From Hyphomicrobium sp. (GTDB lineage Bacteria; Pseudomonadota; Alphaproteobacteria; Rhizobiales; Hyphomicrobiaceae), in NCBI GenBank assembly GCA_013141015.1, contig JABFRT010000035.1, forward strand, positions 1 through 58,967: a stretch of DNA of 58,967 nt. The letters are read 5' to 3'. The notes beneath the pieces are model-generated. The model made no database searches and had not been told where the DNA came from. It saw only the letters and a program-made list of their open reading frames with translations. Position 1 is the first letter of the stretch. The number at the start of each line of letters is the position of its first letter. This document shows positions 26,569 to 34,267 of the stretch, one piece after another. Both the position numbers and the translations under genes were made by a program.

Positions 26569-27774
26569 ATGGAACATCGCGTGCAGGCATGTATTGCCGG
26601 TGGTGGCCCGGCCGGTTTGATGCTCGGCGTCTTGTTGGCGCGCGCGGGCATTCGCGTGATGGTGCTTGAGAAACACGGCGATTTCCTGCGCGATTTTCGC
26701 GGCGACACCATCCACCCGTCGACCATGCAGGTGCTGCATGAACTCGGTTGGCTGGACGAATTCCTGACGCTGCCGCACGTCGAAATCCGCCAGATGCGCG
26801 CCCAGTTCGGCGACACGCTCATTCAACTCGCCGACCTGTCGCATCTGCCCGTCAAGGCGCCGTTCATCGCCATGATGCCGCAATGGGACTTCCTCAATTT
26901 CCTGGCCGCCAAGGGAAAGACCTACCCCGGATTCAAATTGGTCATGAACGCCGAGGCGCGTGGTTTGATCGTCGAAGATGATCGCGTGACCGGCATCACC
27001 GCGCAGACGGCGAACGGCCCGATGAACGTGCGGGCGGAACTCGTGGTCGCCGCCGATGGGCGCACCTCGACGTTGCGGAAAGCCGCCAATCTTGAAAGCG
27101 AAAACTTCGGCGCGCCGATGGATGTGCTGTGGTTCAGCCTGCCGCGCGCGGCGGGCGACCCGGACGGCGCGCAAGCACGCTTCGATGGCGGGCGGATTTT
27201 CGTGATGTTCAACCGCGGCGATTATTGGCAATGCGCGTTCGTTATTCAGAAAGGCGCGGAGCAGGTCGTGCGCGCGCAAGGATTGGCCGCGTTCAAGCGT
27301 ACCGTCGCGGCGCTCGTGCCGTTCGGCGCATCGCGTGTTGAGGCCATCGCGAGCCTCGACGATGTGAAGTTGCTGAGTGTGCAGGTCGACCGGCTGATAA
27401 AGTGGTCGCGTCCTGGACTGTTGTGTATCGGGGACGCCGCGCACGCGATGAGCCCGCTTGGTGGCGTCGGCATCAATCTCGCGATCCAGGATGCGGTCGC
27501 GACCTCCAATCTCCTCGCGGCACCGTTGCGCGACGGGACGCTGATGGACGGCGATCTCGAAGCGGTGCAAAAGCGTCGCGATTTCCCGACGCGCGCCACG
27601 CAACGCCTGCAAGTCGTGATGCAGAACACCATCATCGCGCCAACGCTCAGCGCGAAGGGGCAGATCAAGCCGCCGCTCGCCATCCGGCTGATGACCAGCG
27701 TGCCGTTGTTGTCGCGCATTCCGGCCCGCATCCTTGGCCTCGGCTTCAGGCCAGAGCACGTCGCGTCGTCGTAA
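26569..27774 (+). CDS. FAD-dependent monooxygenase (UbiH/PHBH type)
   Basis: 401 residues, cytoplasmic. The dinucleotide-binding motif ACIAGGGPAGLMLGVLLARAG lies near the start. A DG-type motif follows (LVVAADGRTSTLRK, near 150-165), and a second FAD motif, CIGDAAHAMSPLGGVGINLA, near residue 285. This is the group A flavoprotein hydroxylase fold (ubiquinone hydroxylases, p-hydroxybenzoate hydroxylase, geranylgeranyl reductases). The substrate cannot be read from sequence. The ATG at 26569 places the Rossmann motif seven residues in, as in relatives; the open frame extends upstream into the repeat, which is not coding. No obvious operon partner. Confidence 0.88.
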   Translation: MEHRVQACIAGGGPAGLMLGVLLARAGIRVMVLEKHGDFLRDFRGDTIHPSTMQVLHELGWLDEFLTLPHVEIRQMRAQFGDTLIQLADLSHLPVKAPFIAMMPQWDFLNFLAAKGKTYPGFKLVMNAEARGLIVEDDRVTGITAQTANGPMNVRAELVVAADGRTSTLRKAANLESENFGAPMDVLWFSLPRAAGDPDGAQARFDGGRIFVMFNRGDYWQCAFVIQKGAEQVVRAQGLAAFKRTVAALVPFGASRVEAIASLDDVKLLSVQVDRLIKWSRPGLLCIGDAAHAMSPLGGVGINLAIQDAVATSNLLAAPLRDGTLMDGDLEAVQKRRDFPTRATQRLQVVMQNTIIAPTLSAKGQIKPPLAIRLMTSVPLLSRIPARILGLGFRPEHVASS

Positions 27775-28055
27775 CGCCGTGCAAACCATTTTAAGGAAAT
27801 GGCCTTCACATTGCCATACAACTGGTATATGAAGCGCGTCCCGAGCGTTGCATTTGTGCTCGGTTTTGTTGACGGTTTGGGAGTTCACCCCATGAAAGTC
27901 CAACACCCAGTGCTTGCGTTCAGCTGACGCGCACTCATGCTTGAGCGGCCCGCTTGAGCACGTACGTGCGCGCCGCTCGCAACGAACGCCGGACATCCGG
28001 CTCCTCACATTCATCCAATTCGAAATTCCATTCGCTTAGAAAGTAGTGGTTGGTC

Positions 28056-29243
28056 ATGACTGCTCGCGCACGCGCGGGCCGGACTGCGCTTGCGCCCAAT
28101 CGTGCGCGCCGTCCGGCGGAGCTGCGTGCCATGGTGCAGCGGTTCGATGCGCGTATTCGTTTGCGCGTCGCCGCGTTAGTGTCGTCGCACGCTTATTTTG
28201 AAGATCTGATGTGGTCGTTTCCGGGCTTGCTGCATGCGCTCGCCGTCGGCGATCCGGCATCCGCTGCAACACGCGCCGCCGCCCAATTGGTGCGTGCGGG
28301 TGCGCCGTTGCGCGCGATCGCGGCGCTTTTAGCCGTGCCGGTTTGGACGCGTGCCTTGCCGCCCGAAGCGTTCGGGACGGCCCGCATGCGTGTGCCCGAT
28401 ACGGCAGAATTTGCGCACGGCATCGCCAATCATCTTCCGAAGTCGCCGGAAGTCGCAGAACGATGGCTGGCGTTCGTGGCGTTTGCCGCGAAAGCGGACG
28501 GCGATGATTTCGCTCTCTGGACTGCTCGCGAGTTCGATCAAATCGGGCCCGGTGCAGAGCCTGAAAATCTCGCAGGCCTGGCGCTGTTCGCGTGGTTCTC
28601 GGCGCGCGCCCACTTGGTTGCTGGTTGCGTGATCGGCAAACCTTGGAACGGTAAGCAGTCGCTCGGCGAGGCGGCCGATCAAGCGCGGTGCTGGATCGAC
28701 AGGCTGGACATGCCGCTCTATCGCGCGCCGTACATTGTCGCGACAGCCCCGGTGGCCTTTATCGATGGCTTCGATTTTATCCAGCTCGGCCGCGCGGAGG
28801 ACGTGTTTGAAGAAGCGGACGCGATGTGCAATTGCCTCGCGGATTATGCTGTAACTCTATCGACGGGGCGCACGCAGGTGTGGGGCATGCGCCGCAATGG
28901 GGAACGCGCCGCGTCGCTCGAAATCGTGTTCCACGAGGCCGCGCACGGTTTGCCGGAACTCGTGCAGATCAAGGCTGAGAACAACGCTCCTGTGGCGCAG
29001 GATGTATTGCACGCGGCCTATCGCTGGTTGTTGTCGTGGCCGCTCGCGGCTGAGCCGCTTCCGTTCCGCGACGGCCTCGCCGACGATGGCGTCTATCGCG
29101 CGCTGATGAAACCCTACTGGCAGGCCAAGGGTCTGGTTCCGTGGCTGCCGCTTGGCGCAAATGGCGCGCCGCTGGATGACGCCCGCCGCGGTCTGTGGAG
29201 ATTGACCGATATGCGCGCCGCCCGGCGCCGGAGGCGCGTGTGA
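28056..29243 (+). CDS. PcfJ-like protein of unknown function
   Basis: 395 residues, mostly helical, no signal peptide or membrane helix. The C-terminal third contains a block (MCNCLADYA, then WGMRRNGERAASLEIVF, then LVQIKAENNAP) that resembles the PcfJ-like family, named after a plasmid-transfer protein, but these proteins are widespread on chromosomes and their role is unknown. The N-terminus is rich in Arg and Ala. The start is uncertain: ATG 28056 and ATG 28131 are both possible, neither with a strong ribosome-binding site. It is convergent with mazG, leaving only four bases between the stop codons. Confidence 0.6.
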   Translation: MTARARAGRTALAPNRARRPAELRAMVQRFDARIRLRVAALVSSHAYFEDLMWSFPGLLHALAVGDPASAATRAAAQLVRAGAPLRAIAALLAVPVWTRALPPEAFGTARMRVPDTAEFAHGIANHLPKSPEVAERWLAFVAFAAKADGDDFALWTAREFDQIGPGAEPENLAGLALFAWFSARAHLVAGCVIGKPWNGKQSLGEAADQARCWIDRLDMPLYRAPYIVATAPVAFIDGFDFIQLGRAEDVFEEADAMCNCLADYAVTLSTGRTQVWGMRRNGERAASLEIVFHEAAHGLPELVQIKAENNAPVAQDVLHAAYRWLLSWPLAAEPLPFRDGLADDGVYRALMKPYWQAKGLVPWLPLGANGAPLDDARRGLWRLTDMRAARRRRRV

Positions 29244-29247
29244 ATGA

Positions 29248-30150
29248 TCACGTGGTTGAGTGCTTATCAATCGCGCGCACTTCGTCCCACAGAGCATCCA
29301 TTTCCGCGAGGTTGGATTGCGCTGGGCTTGAGCCTTTCTCGCTCAAGCGCTGTTCGATGTAGGCGAAGCGGCGCGTGAACTTGGCGTTTGCCGCGCGCAG
29401 GCAATCCTCTGGATCAATCTGTAAATGCCGCGCGATATTGGCCATGACGAAAAGCATATCGCCGAATTCTTCTTTCATTGCGTCTATTTTGTTTGCCGCG
29501 TCCGACACTCCTTCGTCGCGCCGGCCGGACGCGGCGGGCTTCGCGCCTTCCGGCCGGCTCGCGGAACGCGTGTCGGAAGGCGCAATGTATAAAGCAACTT
29601 CCTCGAACTCTGCGATCTCTTCCTTCAATTTTTCAAACACAGGCGCAATATCTGGCCAATCGAATCCCACCTTGGCGGCTTTGTGCTGCAACTTGATGGC
29701 CCGCGTGAGCGCCGGCAGCGTCGCCGGAATATCGGCAAGCAGTGATTTCGTTTCGCCCGATGATTTGCCGGCGCGTTCCTCAGCTTTGATGCGGTCCCAC
29801 AGGCCGTTGACGTCGCCTGCGCTGTTGGCGGTTTCGTCGCCAAACACATGCGGGTGGCGGCGGATCATTTTGGCGCTGACGCCTTCCACCACATCGCCGA
29901 ATTGAAACGCGCCTTGTTCTTCCGCCATGCGGGAATGATAGACAACCTGCAGCAACAGATCGCCGAGTTCGTCTTTCAAATCTCCAAGATCGCCGCGTTG
30001 AATAGCGTCAGCAACCTCATAGGCTTCCTCGATCGTGTAGGGCGCGATTGTTGCGAACGTCTGCTCCAGATCCCACGGGCAGCCGGTCTTAGGCGTGCGC
30101 AGCGCCGCCATGATGTCGATCAGGCGCTGAATGTCTTTCGATGGCGTCAT
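29248..30150 (-). CDS. mazG: Nucleoside triphosphate pyrophosphohydrolase MazG
   Basis: 300 residues. Hydrolyses (d)NTPs to NMPs and PPi. Two MazG domains are visible. The first (about 8-120) has CPWDLEQTFATIAPYTIEEAYE and the second (about 150-260) ends with EEFGDMLFVMANIARHL; both carry the EExxE/ExxD metal motifs. Between KEEIAEFEEVA and KIDAMKEEFGD lies an about 30-residue stretch (residues about 188-218, Arg/Ser/Ala/Pro-rich) which the family lacks. It is encoded by a palindromic repeat inserted in frame (29501-29577). The active-site residues are outside the insert, so activity may survive. The ATG at 30150 has AGGA six bases upstream. The protein is slightly longer than E. coli MazG because of the insert. 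Confidence 0.9.
   Translation of the reverse strand: MTPSKDIQRLIDIMAALRTPKTGCPWDLEQTFATIAPYTIEEAYEVADAIQRGDLGDLKDELGDLLLQVVYHSRMAEEQGAFQFGDVVEGVSAKMIRRHPHVFGDETANSAGDVNGLWDRIKAEERAGKSSGETKSLLADIPATLPALTRAIKLQHKAAKVGFDWPDIAPVFEKLKEEIAEFEEVALYIAPSDTRSASRPEGAKPAASGRRDEGVSDAANKIDAMKEEFGDMLFVMANIARHLQIDPEDCLRAANAKFTRRFAYIEQRLSEKGSSPAQSNLAEMDALWDEVRAIDKHSTT
29501..29577. repeat. Palindromic repeat inserted in frame within mazG
   Basis: 77 bp bounded by TCCGACAC and GTGTCGGA, with a GC-rich palindromic interior (CGCGCCGGCCGG and CCGGCCGGCTCGCG). On the mazG strand it contains GAGCC-GCCGGAAG-CGCGAAGC blocks that recur at 33713-33760 outside any gene. It adds about 30 residues to MazG without breaking the frame. 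This resembles the in-frame palindromic elements known from Rickettsia, though I cannot say it is related to them. Confidence 0.75.
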
Positions 30151-30186
30151 AGCGGTCCTCAAAATGTGAGGCCTGACACTAGACGA

Positions 30187-30837
30187 TCAAACCGTAAGCG
30201 GCGAGGGGCCAGTGAAGGGGCGGCGGACAAGAAGCCCGCGCGTCAGCTGCGGCCACGCCAGCACAACGATGAGCGGCAGTATCCACCCGAGCCAGGAAGC
30301 GGCCGCATAGACCGGCTCGAACGGCAGCCGCAACAGGATCGCGGACCCGACAATTACGCGGAACCAAACCGCGCCGCTCGTCACCGCGACCATCGCCAGC
30401 ATGAACCTCGCGTGGCGCGCCCTGTCGCCCGCCCGGATCGCGATGACGCCGCGCACCAGCAAATAGAGCCACACCAGCCCTTGCACGAAAAACCCGGCGC
30501 GGGCGGCTATCGAACTGTCGCTCATTGTGGCAACGGGAAACGACGTCAGCCCCGCAATCACCACGAAACCGCCCATAACGCGGCCCAGCATGCGGTGCAG
30601 ACGGGCATGGTGACGGACAGCAATCACGGCCGGCGCGAGCATGAGTACGATGGCACCCGTCACCATATGGGCCTTGAACACGAACACCATTCGTTCAGCG
30701 AGCACAAACATTTCATAGGGCAGCGGGATCAATCCTGTGCCGGAACCGATTGCGACAAGACCAACGGATGTTGAAAGGATCACGAACATGAGTATCAAAG
30801 CTATGCGCGCTGTCTCGAACGTCACAGCCTGGGACAT
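30187..30837 (-). CDS. DUF2306-like multi-helix membrane protein
   Basis: 216 residues with about seven membrane helices: IALILMFVILSTSVGLVAIG near the start, AHMVTGAIVLMLAPAVIAVR, VMGGFVVIAGLTSFPVATM, GLVWLYLLVRGVIAI, FMLAMVAVTSGAVWFRV and a C-terminal pair. Conserved features include the His-containing helix FKAHMVTGA and RLHRMLGRVMG, which match the DUF2306 family as I know it (possible haem or quinone link, unproven). The start at 30837 is chosen because GGAAA lies five bases before the ATG. Its 5' end overlaps the divergent exported-protein frame if that gene starts at 30788. Confidence 0.72.
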   Translation of the reverse strand: MSQAVTFETARIALILMFVILSTSVGLVAIGSGTGLIPLPYEMFVLAERMVFVFKAHMVTGAIVLMLAPAVIAVRHHARLHRMLGRVMGGFVVIAGLTSFPVATMSDSSIAARAGFFVQGLVWLYLLVRGVIAIRAGDRARHARFMLAMVAVTSGAVWFRVIVGSAILLRLPFEPVYAAASWLGWILPLIVVLAWPQLTRGLLVRRPFTGPSPLTV

Positions 30838-31444
30838 CAAATTTCCGGGACGATTGGCGGCGCTGGCGATCCTCATGACCGCAATGCTCGCCGCCCCTGA
30901 TGGCTTCTCTGCGGCAGCCGGAGACAAAACTGCAGACGCAGCCAGCGATGCAACCGCAATATCGCCGGGCACCGGGCCTATCGTTCTCGCCGGACGCTGG
31001 AGTGGCCCGCGCCACGGCTATGCGATGCGCCGGCCCGTGGGCGGCCAAGATAGCAAGTCCGACGATGGCGGCTGCAAGGGCAATCATTGCACCCTGACCT
31101 ACGACATCGTCGCCTGCCCTGACGGGTGGTGCGGGATCGCGGTCAGCGACGCGACGCCGTGCGGGGCCATCGGCGTGCGCATGAAGCCTGATACCGGGCC
31201 CAACCGCCGCAACGCGTTTACCGGCAAACTCGAACTCGCCAAGGGCTCAGCGCCTTACACAGTCGAAGCGTGGTACAGCGCGCCGGGCTCAACGGCTGGC
31301 GAAGGCCGCGAACTCGCGCGCCTGCATTTCGTCGGCGACACCGGCGACGGCGGCATGCTGATGATGCGCCGCTCCTTCCCCTTCCAAGCCGAATTGACCC
31401 GCATCAGCGACGCCAAATGCACACTCGAACAGGCGACGAGTTAG
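30788..31444 (+). CDS. Exported protein of unknown function
   Basis: 218 residues from ATG 30788. The N-terminal part reads as a signal sequence after a 22-residue lead (LAALAILMTAMLAAPDGFSA). The mature part contains a block GRWSGPRHGYA, a CxxxxC pair (CKGNHC), CPDGWCG, a central ALMMRR-type strand and a final Cys. A periplasmic fold with two disulfides is plausible. The pattern of W-G-x-Y and CPDGWCG is vaguely like DUF2147 proteins, but the match is too weak to name. The start may be an internal TTG or the ATG at about 30878, which would remove the overlap with the divergent gene. Confidence 0.65.
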   Translation: MSIKAMRAVSNVTAWDIKFPGRLAALAILMTAMLAAPDGFSAAAGDKTADAASDATAISPGTGPIVLAGRWSGPRHGYAMRRPVGGQDSKSDDGGCKGNHCTLTYDIVACPDGWCGIAVSDATPCGAIGVRMKPDTGPNRRNAFTGKLELAKGSAPYTVEAWYSAPGSTAGEGRELARLHFVGDTGDGGMLMMRRSFPFQAELTRISDAKCTLEQATS

Positions 31445-31453
31445 ACAGGAATT

Positions 31454-31578
31454 GTCATCCCGGCCGGACTCCGGCCTTGAGCCGTGGGAAGCGCCGGGAC
31501 CCATCGTGCCACATAGATGCACTGCGTATTGATTTCTGTTAGGTCCCGGTTTTCGCAAGAGGGCGAAACCGGGATGAC
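31454..31578. repeat. Palindromic repeat bounded by GTCATCCCGG and CCGGGATGAC
   Basis: A 125-bp intergenic element whose ends are exact inverse copies (10 bp). It includes an inner imperfect stem (CGGTTTTCGC against GGCGAAACCG) near the right end. The type GTCATCCCGG-...-CCGGGATGAC is common as dispersed extragenic repeats in alphaproteobacteria. A second degenerate member may be at 33464-33620 (GTCATGCCGGTCCTGGATC and CGACGGGATCCCAGC). No coding potential. Confidence 0.7.
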
Positions 31579-31712
31579 AGCGTGGGGCCGCGGCGAAACC
31601 CCGAAGGCCGATAGAAACGGGCAGCCACTGGCGCTGGCGTGCGCAGCCGCTACAATGCTTTGCGCCTCAGACGGGGGCTCATTGGGGCAGGGGCGGGGAC
31701 ACGCGGGAACAC

Positions 31713-32440
31713 ATGCGCATCATTTTCAACGCGATCCTTATGATCCTCGAAGTGGCGGCGATTGCGGGCATCGCGTGGCTTGGGCTCAATTATCCGCTGA
31801 TCTTTGCGGGCCTGACAGCTGCAACTGCGCTGGCGCTGGGCGTTGGTCTCGAAATCGCGCGCCTCAAAACGAACTGCCGTTTTACTTTGATAGGCCACCG
31901 GGAAAGTTCGCGTTGTTCACGGCCTTCGTCGGCTCGACAGAAGCGTTCGTCAAAGCGCTGCTTGCGGGCGTCGTCGCGCTGCTGACATTCCTCGGCACCG
32001 ACCACGACCGCTTGACGATTGTCGCTCTCTGCTTCGCCGCTTGTCTGTTTATCGGTGTGCAGGTTGTGCGCTTTCTCGCCGATAAATTCCAAGCGCGCCC
32101 GTTGCGCTGGGGCTATTTCCGCCTGGCACCGCCATTGGGGTTGATGTTCTCAGCCGGGCTGTCGTTCCTGCCGTCGCCCGGCATCACCGAAATGGCCAAG
32201 CGCGCCGCGTTCGATTTGCCAGAGCGCCCGTCGCTGCAGCAGGCCAGCGAATTTCTGTTCCTCTTGAAACAAAGCTTCGACGATATCGTCGAGCGCATGC
32301 TTGGCCTCGTGTTTGAGACAGGCGTCGCGCAAGGCATCGCCGCTGTTGTTTCAGTCAACATGCTCTCAGGATTTGTGCTCGCTTTATACGCGGTTTTAAT
32401 CGCTGAAGGCGTACGCTTTCTCGAACAGACGAACACATAG
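31713..32440 (+). pseudogene. Membrane protein, single-base frameshift
   Basis: The intended product is about 242 residues with two N-terminal membrane helices (IIFNAILMILEVAAIAGIAW and YPLIFAGLTAATALALGVG), two more in the middle (AFVKALLAGVVALLTFLGT and LTIVALCFAACLFIGVQ) and a C-terminal helix (MLSGFVLALYAVLIAEGV). The frame breaks at CTCAAAACG near 31866: one more A in the run would join EIARLK to NELPFYFDRPPGKFALF. The remaining open frame reaches TAG 32440. An under-called A homopolymer would explain it as easily as a real deletion. It ends 16 bp before the rhodanese start, so the two form an operon. Family not recognised. Confidence 0.65.
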
Positions 32441-32455
32441 GGCACGCGCGCAATC

Positions 32456-32839
32456 ATGAAACTGAAACGCGGATTCCGCCAGCTCATCGATGAGGCCCAA
32501 GCAGAGGTGACGACCATTTCTGTCGCCGAAGCGAGGGCGCTTCTTGGCCGCGATGATGTGTTGTTCGTCGACTTGCGCGATCCGCGCGAATTGGAACGCG
32601 AAGGCAAAATTCCAGGCGCGTTTCATTGCCCGCGCGGCATGCTCGAATTCTGGATCGATCCGGAAAGCCCGTATCACAAAGCGGAACTGATGAGCGGTAA
32701 GCGATTGCTGTTCTATTGCGGCAGCGGGTGGCGCTCGGCTCTGTCCGCAAAAACCGTGCAGGATATGGGAGTAGACAACGTCGCCCACTTGGGCGGCGGT
32801 TTTACCGCCTGGAAGAAAGACGGCGGCGCTGCCGGGTGA
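32456..32839 (+). CDS. Rhodanese-like domain protein
   Basis: 127 residues, one rhodanese fold, no signal peptide. The active-site loop is FYCGSGWRSA with catalytic Cys88. Other landmarks are VDLRDPRELEREGKIPGA (family motif CH2A) and GVDNVAHLGGGFTAW near the end. Such single-domain rhodaneses transfer sulfane sulfur, but the acceptor is not predictable. Only 16 bp separate it from the membrane-protein frame upstream. Confidence 0.88.
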   Translation: MKLKRGFRQLIDEAQAEVTTISVAEARALLGRDDVLFVDLRDPRELEREGKIPGAFHCPRGMLEFWIDPESPYHKAELMSGKRLLFYCGSGWRSALSAKTVQDMGVDNVAHLGGGFTAWKKDGGAAG

Positions 32840-32966
32840 GGCGCTGGCGGGTGAGGTGAGGGCGCTTGCATTGCAGCGCACTGTAACCACCTGCCCAAAC
32901 CCCAGAATCGAAGCGTAGATTCAACTCGTGTTGCGTCTATCTCGTTGACCGGGGAGAGTCGCATTT

Positions 32967-33446
32967 ATGCGCGCCACAGCGATCCGCCGTACACTACCGT
33001 CGTTGCATCAGATCAGCATTGCTTTCGGTGCCGCCGCGATCTCGATTGCACTCATCACGCTCTGGTCGAAAGCATCGTACGCCGATGAGCCCATGACACC
33101 CGCGGCGAAAGGCACGCGCGTCAAGCCCGATACGCCAACGCGCGTTTTTGTGATGGCGGGCTTCACCCCCGATGCCTGCGCGTTCAAAGGCTTCCCGGAT
33201 ATGCAACTTGATGCCCAGCCGGCCAAGGGTCAGGTGTCGTTCAAGTAGGGCGAGACGACCACCATTCAATATTCGCTGTCGGGCAAATGCGTCGGCAATC
33301 AGGTGCAAGGCACCGGCATCTACTACACGCCGGCGAGCGGGCAGACCGGCGCCGATACCTTCACCGTCTCAGGCCGCCTCGGCAGCGGCGAACCCGCAAC
33401 GCGGACCTTCTCTGTCATTATCGACGAGAACGGCAACCCGCAGTAG
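32967..33446 (+). pseudogene. Exported protein interrupted by an in-frame amber codon
   Basis: A single continuous frame of 160 codons with one internal TAG at 33246-33248. The first part (93 residues) has a signal-like segment (ISIAFGAAAISIALITLW) and mature sequence ending QPAKGQVSFK. After the stop the same frame gives GETTTIQYSLSGKCVGNQ, then GIYYTPASGQTGADTFTVSG, and the natural end at TAG 33446. That continuation has the look of an immunoglobulin-like β-domain (TGADTFTVSG). A nonsense mutation (CAG or AAG to TAG) or suppression of the stop are the two explanations, with mutation or sequence error the simpler. No known family. Confidence 0.7.
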
Positions 33447-33830
33447 GCGGCAAGCCGGCTCCACAAATTCCGTCATGCCGGTCCTGGATCGTGGTCCGGG
33501 ATAAATTCCGGTTGGCACCGGCAGTAAGTTTCAAAGCGAACATATTTTGCAGGTGTACTTGCGCGCCCGCTTCGGAGCGTCTGCGAACCACCGGTCGCGG
33601 TGCTCGTTGACGGGATCCCAGCTTGCAACGCGCCCTACGCATTGCCGCGTGCCGCGGCGCCGGGACGACGGAGCATGGTGAACGGCTTATCCCCGCCGCG
33701 CTTTGTCTGCGCTTCCGACTCTCCGTCGTCGAGCCTGCCGGAAGCGCGAAGCAGCGGCGCTAACCAAGCCCAAAATATTTCTCAAAAAACTTATCCCCGC
33801 CCCCTAAGGCCGGCCGCATGATCCACCCAT
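33447..33830. other. Intergenic region with degenerate palindromic repeats
   Basis: No gene. The tract 33464-33700 has GTCATGCCGGTCCTGGATC and GATCCCAGCTTGC-type blocks that look like remains of the GTCATCCCGG repeat. At 33713-33760 lies a member of the repeat found inside mazG. AT-rich sequence (AAATATTTCTCAAAAAACTT, about 33774-33793) follows and could contain a promoter for the structured tract downstream. Confidence 0.45.
33713..33760. repeat. Second copy of the mazG-type palindromic repeat
   Basis: TTCCGACTCTCCGTCGTCGA, then GCCTGCCGGAAGCGCGAAGC, then AGCGGCGC. Aligned with the mazG insert on its coding strand, the blocks TCCGAC, GAGCC, GCCGGAAG, CGCGAAGC and GC-GCG all match in the same order. 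It is shorter than the mazG copy and lies in no gene. The pair shows that the mazG insert is a mobile or dispersed unit. Confidence 0.65.
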
Positions 33831-34250
33831 CCGCTGCAAACGCGAGGGCCTTCCGGGAGCGCCTGAAGATGCAGCGGACGGTGTGTTGACGCGTCAACAG
33901 GCCTTAGACCCTAGGGTTTACTGGTCGAGCAGGCCGCTTCGCCTGCACGCTGCAACCGCGGAGTTTTGCCAGAGCCCCGGCGCGGGTGACTGCGCCGTGG
34001 TCCGTCCAGCTGCGAGATTGTGCGGCAACGCCCAATCCCCCCGCCGACCCTGTGGCCATCAAGGATGCGCCGAACCAAGGGAGAGCGCCTCGCAGGGAGC
34101 GACCGTCTGGCTCCGCGTGTCAACACCGGCGCGGCGGGCAGGGGACTGCTCGTTCTTGTTGAATTCAAACGCAGGACCATGCCCGTCCGCGCGCCCTCGC
34201 ACTTTTCAAGACCGCCAGCTGCAGGCCGGCGGGAAGACGCGGAGCTATGC
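33831..34250 (+). ncRNA. Candidate structured non-coding RNA region
   Basis: About 420 bp with dense stem potential and no convincing gene, though both strands are open over long stretches. Stems visible are CCGCTGCA with TGCAGCGG (33831-33877), the perfect palindrome TGTTGACGCGTCAACA (33884-33899), GCAGGC with GCCTGC (33929-33946), GGCGC with GCGCC (33979-33996) and GGAGC with GCTCC (34096-34114). It ends about 18 bp before a small gene with a good ribosome-binding site (AGGAGA). It does not match tmRNA, RNase P, 6S or SRP RNA as I know them. Strand is assumed from the downstream gene. It could be an RNA leader for that gene or an independent RNA. This is a proposal, not an identification. 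Confidence 0.35.
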
Positions 34251-34267
34251 ACAGGAGACAAATTGCT

